From positions 16,209 to 80,208 of the forward strand of contig ARYC01017084.1 in the NCBI GenBank assembly GCA_000711775.1: a stretch of DNA of 64,000 nucleotides. The letters are read 5' to 3'. The DNA comes from Oxytricha trifallax (lineage: Eukaryota; Ciliophora; Spirotrichea; Sporadotrichida; Oxytrichidae). Below the pieces are notes generated by a model. It searched no databases, was not told the DNA's origin, and saw nothing but the letters and a program-made list of their open reading frames with translations. A program made the translations under genes and the position numbers. Below are positions 23,515-34,963 of this stretch, in pieces (the stretch's first letter is position 1; every line of letters starts with the position of its first letter).

Positions 23515-25274
23515 TCATATATGAAGTTCATTGCCAATTGAAACAAATTCCTCGCATGCGTTCTCATCTCTTGCAAATAAGTCACAGTAGTATCCTTGCT
23601 GAATTAAACTTTTCATAATTCTTTTGATCTCTTTAGGTTTTTCAGAATTTTTTCCTGGTACACTTTCAATTATATCCTGGGCTTTATAAGGCTATACGCC
23701 TGGTGGCACTGCTCCTTTTAATCCAATTAAGCATATTTCCTTACTGTGTCTAAGATGATAGATAGCCCATTCTATTTTTATATTTCTTATGGACCCCTTA
23801 TTTTACCCAGACAACTGCATCCACAATCCTAAAATTAAGTTTACAAATTAATATTTTCTTACCTGTACCCTTTTAAAAGCATGAATGCTATTGCATCTAC
23901 AAATTTCTAAGCAACAGTCCACATGAACAAGTAACCATTATCCTGAAGATGCTCAATTTCTAAATTATATAGACTTTAATTACTTTGAGTTTTATAATCC
24001 AAAAATTGCTTTCCATCTTTTCTTATGAAATTTATTGGCCATGGATAGTCTAATTCCAATCCAGTAAATAACTGACCCCTCAATTATTTCTAAATATCAC
24101 CTATAATTTTTAGAGTATTTTTTTGAAAAACATCTGTATTTATTTTTATTGGGGGTGTTTTAATCTCTCCACAATTTAGCTCAAATTTTAACCTTTCTTG
24201 AGATTTGAATGCATTCAGGTATAAATCATAAACTTATTGTCTGAATTAATCTTAAAACTTAATTTCTTGCTAAATTTTTCTAAAATCAGGCTGCATGATT
24301 ATTATTAATTTGTGATTCAATTTCATCTTTCTTAATTTAATTGAACCCATTGAAATCATTGAAGTAAGTTTCAAATAAATCAATTAAAAATGATAAGGCT
24401 TTGAGTTGAAATTCATGAATCAGGTATTATTAAGTGTTTATGTCATCCTAGTATTTTACTTTGAAGTTTTCAATTTAATTTTTGATATTCTCTGAAGTAA
24501 ACTCAATTTGACGAATTTCTAATTATGTCACTTTATTAATCTTATTTTATAAGTTTTTACCATTTTCTTAAGCATTATTGTAGAAATACATTTGAATTTG
24601 GAAAATTAATTATAATTAAATTAATAATAAATCAAAATCGTGGCAGTTGAAGTTGGCCAATTTGAACGATCTTGGGCTCATTCGATAGAGAATTCAAAAT
24701 TAGCTGGACTTTACTATTGGCGGTACTATTTTATCGCATCCCTGGAGCGAGATAACTTCACTTTAATTAAACACATCTAAATTCATTAAATTATACCCTC
24801 ACATTAAAGTCAAGTTATCTCGCTCCAGGGATGCGATAAAATAGTACCGCCAATAGTAAAGTCCAGCTAATTTTGAATTCTCTATCGAATGAGCCCAAGA
24901 TCGTTCAAATTGGCCAACTTTAACTGCCACGATTTTGATTTATTATTAATTTAATTATAATTAATTTTCCAAATTCAAATGTATTTCTACAATAGTATAT
25001 ACTTTTAAATGATGTCCTTAGCTTCTTTTGATTAGTTCACCATTTTTGAATATTATATTAAATGATTAATGATTTGATTTTATATCACTATTGTCGACTG
25101 GTATTTTGCTTAACTACTATTGCTATTGTTATCAGAGGATTCCTAGATTTCACTTTATTCTAAGATTTATTATACAGTTTTTTGTAAATATAATTAATCA
25201 TCGTTATCATCATTAAAGTCATCATCATCCTAAATTTTATTTTTTATTTAACTGATTGCCGGTGATTTACTCAT
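23515..25274 (-). CDS. MT-A70-family adenine methyltransferase homologue, copy 2
   Basis: From ATG 25274 (MSKSPAISQIKNKIQDDDD, acidic/Gln-rich N-terminus) through a helical region (EIRQIEFTSENIKNQIENF) to the MT-A70 fold: a DYPW version of the DPPW catalytic motif in GLELDYPWPINF, NGYLFMWTVAQKF, VDAVVWVKQG, YHLRHSKEICLIGLKG, KPKEIKRIMKSLIQQGYYC and a final FVSIGNELHI before TGA 23515-23517. A 34-nt intron (23829-23862) matches the intron position in copy 1. MITE B is inserted at 24578-24992, and there are at least three one-base frame changes (near the MITE, about 24,295, and a GGGG at about 23,790). Known MT-A70 relatives in ciliates methylate adenine in DNA or RNA; the substrate here is unknown. 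Confidence 0.85.
24578..24992. mobile_element. foldback MITE B, inserted in the methyltransferase gene
   Basis: 415 bp, near-perfect palindrome with ends TTGTAGAAATACATTTG and its inverse, flanked by TA (24576-24577 and 24993-24994). The coding frame of the methyltransferase continues on both sides, so the insertion either inactivated the gene or must be excised precisely. Confidence 0.92.
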
Positions 25275-27216
25275 TTATAAATTGTTGTTTTTGGGTTTGA
25301 GTATTTTTTTCTTTCTTGGCGTTATTTTTTCTTACTCTAAACATTTTATGAAAGTTTCCAAAATATCTCTTCCAATTTTTAATTCAAAATTAACTTCAAT
25401 GCCATTTTTCTTAAGAATGTATGAATGGCACCCTAGTATGTGTTGTCTCATTTTCCTACTGCATATGTCATTGATTTTTTATCTATCTTAGAAGCAGTAT
25501 AGGCACCTGTATGTTGTTCTGTTGCATTAAACAGTTCTAACGTTTTGGGATTCACTAATGTTTTAATTTTGATTCTTTACCATTTTAGGTCTGATTTTTT
25601 TGTAATTTGTTGTTTTAATTAAGATTAATTTGGTATTGATCAAGTTCTACAAGTCTATAAATAAGTTATAAAGCTGTCTAAATTTAAGAGCAAATATTTA
25701 AATTCATTTTTACTTAAAATTCCCTAAATACTCCACAAATGAAATTACTTTTATAAAATGAAAATACTTACAGTATAAAATCGAGCTAGATTATAGTATA
25801 TCTTGTTAGTTAGTTTTAAGCATTATAAAATATATAAACTTTCCCTGTAACTTTAATTCCTTTTAACTATTAAGCAAGTATTTGAAACCTTACTATAAAA
25901 TAATTCTCTAATTCTTAATAGGGCATATTATTTAATCTGTAGTCGATGCGTAAGATTTTTCTTTAACTTCTAAACTTTAACTTTAATAAATAACGATTTA
26001 TATTCTTAAATCAGTCTTGTTATTTTGAACTCATACAACTCATAGTTTTAATCCAGGTATTAGCGTGAATCATATTGACTTGAATGAGAAATTTAAAACT
26101 ATTATTTAAACATAGCGTTTTATGGTAGTTTATTGTAATAAACGGCCAATTCTTGAAAATAAGGAAAAGGTTTTTTGTAATTAAAATATATTTCTCTTAA
26201 AAGCCTTACACTTTATACTCTATTTTGCTTAATAATTCCTATTATTGTTAACTTTAAAAGTGGATAAATTTCTAGTTCTTAATTATATAAAAAATTTGAA
26301 TTATTGATATTATATACTATTTACCGTACAGGCTGTGCGGAATCTTGAATATGCACAGTCTGTGCGGTATTTTCTTTTTAGGGGGGGGAGGTTTAATATT
26401 TTTCTTTTAGAATTTAACCTTCTCAATATAATAAGATTCTTGAATAAAATTTTTGATACCGCACAGGATGTGCGGTAAATAATTTATAAAATTGTTCATT
26501 AGTTAAAATTTTTGTTTGACTTACTAGAAATAGTAGTTTCCTGAAGAATCTCCAAGTTTCTTGCCTTGCAATATATACGTTTGAGTTTTTTTCCTTTTTT
26601 TCAAGTTTAACAACTTTTAAAGTTTAATTAGTTTTTCTTTTAATTTGCCTGGAGTCTAATAAATGTAAGCTTGTCATGCTGATGATGCATTATTTTTCTG
26701 TAATTTTCAAAACTTATAAGGGTAAATGAAAATCAGGCTAACTTGTTCACTCGGATCCTTCACATTTATATAAGCATGACTTTTAAGGAAAGTACCATTA
26801 AATCAGCAATGCAACTCGCGATCCTAGACCTTCAATGTTCTAAATTATAATTGCTTAGTCATTAAAATAACTAAATTTTTAAATAAGGGTGTGTATTAGT
26901 AGTTTTCAAAATCACTTACCCTTCCTGAATATAAATTTGGCACTTTAACCTTTTGACTGTTCTATTTAGTTAATTAATTTGTTTAACATTCAACGACAGT
27001 ACATTTATCTAAAAAACAAAACTTCAAGACACTTTTTAGTTTAAGATATTTTAGATAATTAACCTTAGTTTTACTTCTAAGTTTAGATTTATTAGTATTG
27101 TTTTAATAGCCTCGAATTCATCCATATTTGAAGCACTTGAACCAGCAAAATTTATGACTGTCCTTTTTAGTAATTGCTTTTAAGGAGGGTGCTATCAGTT
27201 GATGCCTCTCAAGACT
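25275..27216. other. intergenic region of 10-kb element copy 2
   Basis: No convincing frame in about 1.9 kb between the methyltransferase and transposase genes; a 69-codon plus-strand frame at 25282-25491 is hydrophobic and low-complexity, an AT artefact. The interval contains three GC-rich quasi-palindromes (26324-26475) and a run of nine G near 26,382. Confidence 0.55.
26324..26475. promoter_or_regulatory. three copies of a GC-rich quasi-palindrome, possible binding sites
   Basis: CCGTACAGGCTGTGCGG (26324-26340), GCACAGTCTGTGCGG (26353-26367) and CCGCACAGGATGTGCGG (26459-26475) are variants of CCGCACAG-N-CTGTGCGG in DNA otherwise nearly free of G+C. Spacing and symmetry suggest sites for a dimeric protein (transposase, methyltransferase or repressor); no direct evidence. 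Copy 1 has a different palindrome in the same interval. Confidence 0.6.
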
Positions 27217-28856
27217 TCAGATATCCCTGAGGGTGATGTCCTCTAGGGCTCTTATAATACATTTATGAAAGCAAGAATTAGCCCAGTTCACATTAAGACT
27301 TAGTATTGTCTGGCAAATCTCCAGAATAATCAATTCCTTTATATAGACTTTTTTACCACTTATTAGAGATGCTTTTTAAATTCTCCTATTAAGCTACGTT
27401 GATTTTGGCAGCAGATTATTTTTTTTTATCTAGGCGAAAAGCCTCTCAACGGGGGCCAGTTAAAAATGATATGGTCCAAGAAACATTACTGGAATTTGCA
27501 AACTTTTAGCTTCTCAGATAAATACTTACTCCTGTGGTATGACGCGTTATCAAGCATGAACACATGCGTCCTTCTCCACATAAGATCAGTTTTCTAAAGC
27601 TCTGCTACTAGATTAAGTATGAAATAAAGGACAGTTTTGCTCTGAGTTCTTCCTGAATTCACTGAAAAAAATGCTTTGTTATTGTTGCAGAGACCGGCTA
27701 TTATACTAATGTCATTAAGTCTCTATGAAGAGGAAGTATGATTAAGACTTTTTCTTTAAAACCAGGCTTTAGTTTTATTTTAGCTAAACCTCAACAAACT
27801 CTCGTCTATGTTGATAATTGTTTTTTCCTCTTAAAGATTTTTTAGATAATAGTAGGCTGCGAACTGTCTTTGTAGTTTGGATTTCAAAACGTTAACCCTA
27901 GGGATGAGGTAGTATATTCTTTTATGATTAAGACTTGCTTTTTACTTTAAAAAGCTTCTTATGCTTGACACAGATATGAAAGTATTCAATTAAGAGCTTA
28001 TTTCTTTTGATAGCCACTTACAGCTAAGCTTACTTTCACATCTGGCTATACAATCAAAGATGAGTTCCTTAACTTCATTCCTAAATCTTTTAAGTTTTCT
28101 CCTTTAACGAGTATATTCAGTCGGTGCTTAGATTTCATTTTCTTGAATGAGCTCTTTGACTTTTCTATAGCTCAGGCTGTAGCGCCGCATAATCGCCGAC
28201 AGAGGTGTTTTACAATCATTAAACAAATGTTTTACTTATTTTGAAAGCTAATTTCACTCCTGAACCTTTTTCGCAGGCATTTAACAACCTAATGCATTAT
28301 TGAGTTCAACATCTATTGGAAGCTTACATTAAGTTATCTACTGCAACTCTTTTTCAAGGTAAACACTGAGCTCTTCACATGCAGCATCTCCGTTAATGTT
28401 TAAGACTATCGGTCTATTGAGATAGTCAGTATCAACTGTACAGTCTAAATGCTTTCACTTCTTAAAGATTATTAATGCTCTAAGCATGCTTTGTAATATC
28501 TCTATTTGAGATAAGCCTTGCTACTCTGAAAGATCCTTTTGGTTGATTGATAGAAGATCTCTTGGGTCCTGCTTGAACCCTTGCCCTTTAACTTGTTTTA
28601 AGGAACTTCTGACCTTATTTTCCAATTAAACCAAGTCTTAATCATTTAGCTAAAATAGTTTTATGGGCTAGAGGCCTGCACTACCAAGTTGTAATAGTGT
28701 TGAAGTGAAATATTATTGGAGTTCATTCCCTTTTAATTCCTCCTCTTCATCGTTGCTATTTGAAGCAGAAGAGCCCATATCATCATTATTGTACTGATTA
28801 GATGGTCTAGAGAAATAGTGAGTAATTTTTGTTCTAAACTCTTGTAATTTTTTCAT
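27217..28856 (-). CDS. DDE transposase of the 10-kb element, copy 2
   Basis: About 546 residues from ATG 28856 to TGA 27217-27219. Acidic N-terminus (MKKLQEFRTKITHYF), HTH-like AIMRRYSLSYRKVKELIQEN near residue 215, then the D,D,E core: INIDESLLRF, HVFMLDNASYHRSKYLSEKL, and PVMFLGPYHFQLAPVERLFA with the final Glu in PVERLFAQIKK. Layout fits the IS630/Tc1/mariner superfamily, with an unusual GPYHFQLAP.ER signature shared with copy 1. Two in-frame TGAs (after IIFKK and after KKVQE) and one frame change before IPVMFLG break it. Neighbours: divergent ORF at 29035, methyltransferase downstream. Confidence 0.87.
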
Positions 28857-29034
28857 TTTAACTATAAAGCTCTTTGTATCAACAGAGAAGGAATTCTCTA
28901 TGGAGAATTATGTTTCGGGTAAAAGGATTATTCTATTTAATTAGGGAGCCCTATTTAAATTATATTATTTCCTATTATATAATACAAATTTAATTAGTTT
29001 TTTAAACAATAGCTGTTTAATTACGATATATTGA

Positions 29035-29860
29035 ATGGACCACAACATGAACCTTGCCTAAGTTAATGTGAACTAAATTCGTCAAAAGGTTGGTAGCAAG
29101 AAGGAGCTTTATGATTTTTTAACATAAGACTGCAACGCATACTTGCCCAAAATTACCTATACCAACATTTACTTTTTAAAAAGTATAATAAACAGCGATA
29201 AGAATGTAAGCATACTCCAAATAACTTTGTATAGTACCTAAAAAGAAATCAAGTTATTGTCACAGCAGTTCCCTAAATAGAGGGTTTAACTGCAGACGAT
29301 TTTATCAAATTTGCGGAGACCCGATAAGATATGCTAAAGTTCTTGCCGGACCAATGTGATTGGATCCACCTCGATAAGAGGTGGATCTGTGATGTGCTAA
29401 TGTCTCTAGATAGGGAGGGTATCAGCCAAATGATCCATCATGCTAAGGAGCAAAGGCATGAAAGAATGAATAAAAGCTAAAACCTTATGGTGACTATGAG
29501 GCCTGAATTCGCCTAAGCTTTGCAAAATTCCCTTCAATTCAGTTGTATGTATTTTAATTCAAACAATTTTATAGAGTAAAGAGGCAGGTCTGCTTATCTA
29601 TTGAAGCCAACATCTCAGAGAAGAGAAGATAAAAAGAAATTGAAGAAGCTAAGGGTGAAGAAGTCTAATTAAATTAAAGCAAGCAAAAGTACCTAGAATA
29701 AAATAAGAGGATGAGACAAGAGTTGATGCAACTTCATGATTAAGTCGATGAGCTAGCTGACTATAAAAATCTTTTCTAGTAATTGCATTAAGCTGGGATT
29801 ATTAATGAAGAAGGTAACCCGATGGTCCAGCCAGGATTGTTTGAAAATGAACAAATTTGA
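29035..29860 (+). CDS. conserved unrecognised ORF of the 10-kb element, copy 2
   Basis: ATG 29035: NLAQVNVNQIRQKVGSKKEL, YDFLTQDCNAYLPKITYTNI near residues 30-45, VIVTAVPQIEGLTADDFIKF, MLKFLPDQCDWIHLDKRWIC, DVLMSLDREGISQMIHHAKE, MRPEFAQALQNSLQFSCMYF, NFIEQRGRSAYLLKPTSQRR, then a basic/Gln coiled coil and GIINEEGNPMVQPGLF before TGA 29858-29860. The frame shifts near 29,240 and near 29,710. The four conserved blocks recur in copy 1, so the protein is under constraint. No known family. Its FLTQDC block reappears in the somatic-looking gene at 16142-16275. Confidence 0.75.
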
Positions 29861-29994
29861 ATGAGTTATTAGTTAAATTCAAAAGAAAAAAAAAGTGAGT
29901 TTAATATTTAACTTAACTTTAAACAAAAGTAAACTACTAAAGCAAAATTTATTGTAATGCCTTAGATGATATGAATGCTTTCTCAATTCAATTA

Positions 29995-32900
29995 TCACTG
30001 TGATTTTTAGATCTAGTAACTCGCTTGCTTAAGAGATTAGCACCCTACTTCATATTTGAAATCTTCTTTGTAGGAGGGACCTTTTGTTCTTTAGATAGGG
30101 GAATCTCCAGGTTCTTTTCCAAATCTTATTAAAAGCTTTTATTTGACCTTCTTAGTTGACTCTTAAATATTTTTCACTTGCTATTTGAGTCCTCTTTTCT
30201 TTAAAACCTTCTCGTCTGATTTATGGACTAGTGCATCCTATTCCTTCTGCCCCTTGATTGTCTCATTAAGTTCATCTTATTCAGCTTGAGAATTGTCTCC
30301 TTGGGCATTAACTAAACAAGCTTAGTTTTTATTGTTCAAAGCTTCTTGCTAATCCTGAGTTGCTTAATTTGCAGTTGAGGAATTCTTAGGTTTTATTTTT
30401 TAAGACTTTAGTAGATCTTCTTTGTCTAATGTGCTGTGAGAAATCTGTTTCTTATCAAGAGAGCTAAGTTCAGTTTCATCATCAAAAGCGCTGATTTCCA
30501 ATTCTTATTCTTCTTAAACTCCGACTTAATTTTCTTTGAGCTATTTATTGATTGTCATCTCATCATGCTTTTATCCAGCTCCCCAAGTTTCACTTAACAA
30601 AGTTTGAAGCTTAGAGAATCTAATATGAGCTTCATTATCCAAGAATTCCTGTTTAAATTGAATAGACTTTTCAACAGTATCTAGGCAGCCGGCTTACCAT
30701 ATCACATGTTTCCATTAGCCTTTGTTCTCCAGACGTCCAACTCTTCCAATAATTTACTAAGTTGATTTTTTCGAAAATATCACATATGAGCAAGTAAATG
30801 CCCCCATTGTCTTCAATTTCTCTAGAAGAATGAAAATCAGTTCCTCGCCCTTGGACCTCAGACAAAAGGAACACAGCATACCTCTTGTTGGTGTTTTTTA
30901 TATTGAATTTCTCTTCCAAGTATGCGTCCGCTTTGGAACCTTTAACTCCCTTCGTACTAAAGAATTACAGCTCCTTGAAATTTTTAAAGTAGCTCTCTAT
31001 TAGAAAGTAGGCAGAGGAAGCAACGATCAAGACAGGGGTTTGAACTGTTTGTTTCATGCAAAACTCGTATAAGTATTTGCAATACTCTGCTTACAATTGC
31101 GAGAAGAGAATGTCTTGATGGTGAATCTTCTTATCATTTTTAAATGAGTTTATGGTTGGGAATTTTATTTCATTTATACCAAAAGTTTACTCAAGGCAAG
31201 TCTATTCTTTTTAACTTAGAGATGACCCACTCAATCCTATTAGCACTCTAGCATTCTTTAGTAGAATTATTGTATCCAGCATTTACAATGGAGAACCCTC
31301 AAATATAAGCCAATCATACTCATCCAAAATAATTATAGAATCTTTGAGACTGTTTTAGAAGTTTTTTTGGCTTGAAATACTCTCAAAATATTTTAGGTCA
31401 TATAATACACACCTAGTTTATTCTCGAATTAGTTATAGTTTACATTTAACCCACTTCTGAGAATCATATTAGAGAAACGTTTCTCATCTCGCAATATTAA
31501 ATAGTCACTCTTCCCAAGTATAATAGTGCTTCTTTAATTCTCATTTGCCAGAAGCACTGCCAAAGTTGCACACAACAGGGTCTTACCATTGCCAATGCCA
31601 AAGTTAAAAAACATTTGTGGCTTGGTGTTGAACAATACATAATTAATGCACAATCTTTGTAATGATAAAAATGAGAATCCCAGCAGTCCCTCAAGTTTCA
31701 GAAGGGTCTCTTGTTTTGGCAGTTAATTCTCTTAAAGATCACAGCAAAACTAATAAACATCTTTATTTGACTTATTCAACTTTTTGAACTACCCAAGCAT
31801 CTTAAAGAATTATTAGCCTGAAGATCCTCCACTAGTTTCGGGTTCTTTAATACTGCTTTAAGCGACTGGGGATTACCATTGATCAAATCAACAACAATAT
31901 CTGGGCGATTCTTTATACCTTTGTCAAGTTAGATAAATTTTATCTAATCAACTGTTTCGAGCATTTAGTTCAGATTGCAAATCCATTTTTAGTTTCACTC
32001 TTTTAGTTCTACAGACAGCTAAGCGATAAGTAAAGAGAAGTCACATTAGTCCAAGAAATCCCATTATTTAATAAAGATATCACTTATGTGTGATATTAAT
32101 TTGTCCAAGTCTTAGTAATTCCTAGCTTAACTTAGAGCACAAATCTGAACGAAATCTCCTACCACGTTAATTGGAATTTCACGAATCAATCTTAGCCCGT
32201 GATCTTATTTTAAGATTTAAATAAACGGTCTATTTAAGCATTGCAAGGTGTTTGGGAGCAACTTTATTACTTGTGGATCAATTTTATATGAGGTGAATGT
32301 GCACCCCATCAAAGGTATTATACCTATATTCTTTCTATCTAAGAGAAGAAGCTTCTCTTACATTTCGGAAAACGCCTCTATCTCATTTATAAATACATAA
32401 TTTGCGAGACCTAAAGTTTATTCAGAATTAGGCCGCTATGCGAGAAGGTTCATGGAGTTTTTTAAAAGTTCAGGTTCGATAAAAATTATTTCATTTTTAT
32501 AGAGCAAAGACTAAACAAAAAGCCTAGTTTTAATCTGAAGGTCTACTTTTGAGTTCACAATTAGTTCGTGAATTATACTAAACATTCCATCATAAAAGCT
32601 TGAGGAGCAAGTTTTTTTTAAGTTTATTAGGAATTCGAGTAAGCTTTGACTATTCCTTTGACATATTTTTTCTAAGAACTAGTACCTCTCTTGAGGCTTG
32701 AGTAACATGTATTCGCGGAGGTAATTTGAGGTAAGCTCTGATTATATTTTAGCTCCATAATTTGCTTAAGGCGTTAATTAAGTTGAAGATGAGGGTCCTT
32801 CAGGCTGACCACCATTATGGCGAGGGTTGTGGTGACCCATTTAACTGTAATCTACGACGATTTTTTTAGAGCAGTTAAAGCTTTTAATCGATTTTGCAAT

Positions 32901-33280
32901 CATTGACTTGGAATTACCTTTAGCTGTTTTATTTAGAACGTACTTGCTGATAAACCTTGGGAGATCACTTGAGTTCCTGAGCTTCCTAAACTCTTCTAAC
33001 TCAAGCAATGACTCAATATCATAATTAGTGTGTGGGAGCAAGAGTTTTGCCTTGTCGATAAGCTCTGGTATTCTGCTCCATCATACTTAGATTTACGACC
33101 CCGCTTCTTTTTTTAAAGTAATAAATGATCATATCCTTAGGAGTCTGTAATAAATGCAGGGGTGTCTATCTGAACGTGATCTCTAGAATCGTGAAGCAGT
33201 GATTTAATATCACCTAGCTGCTAGAATTCTACATCTTTAATAGAATCTTGGGAGGATTGTGGTGGGTTTTCGATTTACAT
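29995..33280 (-). CDS. SecA-like SF2 ATPase of the 10-kb element, copy 2
   Basis: About 1,095 residues. N-terminus has a basic patch (KKKRGRKSKYDG, possible nuclear signal), then helical repeats (PQVIKLLPNTLQCLNRPF, IREIPINVVGDFVQICA). SecA-type core: Walker A NFGIGNGKTLLCATLAVLLA, GKSDYLILRDEKRFSNMI, Walker B DSIIILDEYDWLIFEG, ARVLIGLSGSSLSQKE, VLIVASSAYFLIESYF, SEVQGRGTDFHSSREIEDNG and QQIIGRVGRLENKGQW. A charged, Gln-rich coiled-coil tail ends at TGA 29995-29997. Frame changes near 31,820, 31,410 and 30,770 and one TGA (aligned with Arg of copy 1) interrupt it. SecA moves polypeptides through membranes; here, in a nuclear transposon, it might instead remodel protein-DNA complexes (inference). 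Confidence 0.87.
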
Positions 33281-34026
33281 TTGAGAAAAGAGAGGGAACT
33301 TAATTTTGCCGCTTAATATTCTTAATTTATAAATTATTAATTAAATATTATCTTAATTAAGTCTTAATTAATTCTTAATTAATTGAAGGCTAAAATCCTC
33401 TTATAATCACACTTTAAACATCAAACAAACCCATTAATGCCACCTATAATTAAATCCAAGCAGCAAGAAGCTTTGATCACAAAATGTTCAGCTTCAGAAA
33501 GTTTCTTATTGGATAGGCTTTTGGTTATCATAATTATTTGAGAAATTCCACCCTCATAGTCCCAAAATCTTTAAGAACTAATTAAGAATTCTTAATTAAC
33601 TTAATTATTGAATTATGAACTAATTAAGATTTAGCAGTCAAAAAGAGATAAAAGTTGACTAACTATTCTGTAAATTCAAGAACACTGGTATTATTTGAGT
33701 AAGTCCTGAAGAATGAGCTCCTTACTTAAAGGTTTCGTAAACTAGAAAATCAGGGAGGCTTTGATCTAAGTGGTAAGTCAACGGGTGACCCAAGTTTTTG
33801 GATGATAATGGCACTTAAAGTAAATTAGAAGGCAATCATATCAATAATGCATGAATAACAATGAGTTAAGAAGTCTTATATATTATTAAAGAGAGCAAAA
33901 AAAAACTAACAAATATTAAGTGGGCAATCAAAATGAATTATATCTTTAGATTGGCAAAAAATGTTCTTTAGACCAAGATACTCTCTTTATTTATACTATC
34001 TATGTTTATATTTACGAAATTTAATT
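33281..34026. other. non-coding right end of 10-kb element copy 2
   Basis: AT-rich with TTAATTAA-type repeats near 33,340-33,600 and no gene-length frame. Should contain the SecA-like gene promoter. Confidence 0.5.
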
Positions 34027-34053
34027 CATTTCTACAATCTAAAAATTCTACCT
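34027..34053 (-). repeat. right terminal inverted repeat, 10-kb element copy 2
   Basis: Ends ...ACAATCTAAAAATTCTACCT directly before TA 34054-34055, inverse of 23458-23484. Confidence 0.82.
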
Positions 34054-34768
34054 TATCAGTAAATATTTACTCTTTCTCTATTTCATCAGTGATACTTATT
34101 AATTTAGATTTCCCTATTTTTTACAATTTGAAATAAAATTTAATCTTAAAAATTTAATATAAAATCCTAATTAATCTAATCGAATGAAAGTTATTTAAGC
34201 TTTTCAATTACTTATTTATAGTTTGAGAATCAAAACCCCAAAACCAATGAGGTTTATATGTGATTTGATTGATGAGGGCAATGTTGGGAATTAAGGTATC
34301 TTTTATTTCGGAAGCATCACTTTCACTCTAATTATAAAATTATTAAAGTATTTCATAATTATTTTTATCACATATTACCCATAGTGCAAAAAATTTTGAA
34401 AATAAGGTGGTTGTAATAAAATGATTAAGAATTAAGCTTATAATTATAATTATTAATTAAACAAATTTAATTAAGATTGAAAAAGTTAAAAGAGATTAAG
34501 AATAATTTATATGTGAAAATATTTATTTTTAAATTAGTGTTTGGGGTTCGATAGAGATTGAAGTATATTCATTATAATTATTTTAAATATATGCAATTTT
34601 TGAATAATATATAGATAAAAGTGCTTTTAAAATTCAACTTACAAGTTAAAGCAATCTCTGATTTTAGAGATTTTAATTGATCAATATATTGTATTGATCT
34701 TAAGATCTATAAAATGTCCAAAAAATGTCCGGTGATTGTACGGTCCGTACATTTAAATCACTTAATGA

Positions 34769-34783
34769 AGGGGTTTTGGGGTT
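34769..34783. repeat. internal telomere-like block
   Basis: GGGGTTTTGGGGTTT preceded by AAATCACTTAATGAA resembles a TBE right end, but nothing resembling a TBE interior is attached. Possibly a relic of an older insertion or an ancestral end now internal. Confidence 0.5.
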
Positions 34784-34963
34784 TAGAAAATTTTAAGATT
34801 CTTCTCTTATAGTATATTTACAGGAATAAATTAATAAGTCTTATTAGCACTTTGTTAAGATAACAATTTTCGGCCGTCTTTAATTTTTTTAGGGCAATTA
34901 ATTTTAAAGTTAATCATAAGGTATTAGATTTTGCTGAAATGCTGAGAGTTATTAAAGTTTCAT

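Larger units (their letters stand above)
23458..34053. mobile_element. 10.2-kb TA-flanked DNA transposon, copy 2
   Basis: Ends AGGTAGAATTTTTAGATTGT and, inverted at the right, the same with one later mismatch, each beside TA (23456-23457 and 34054-34055). Gene order and strands repeat copy 1: MT-A70-like (-), transposase (-), unrecognised ORF (+), SecA-like ATPase (-). Length is 10,596 bp, or about 10,179 without the MITE inserted in its first gene. Within about 180 bp of its right end lies the TBE remnant at 34231. Confidence 0.9.

Noticed and set aside
1422..34053. Identification of the 10-kb elements as Euplotes Tec or a Maverick/Polinton
   Set aside because: Tec elements are about 5 kb with long terminal repeats and a different gene set; no polymerase, integrase or capsid genes of Mavericks are seen.
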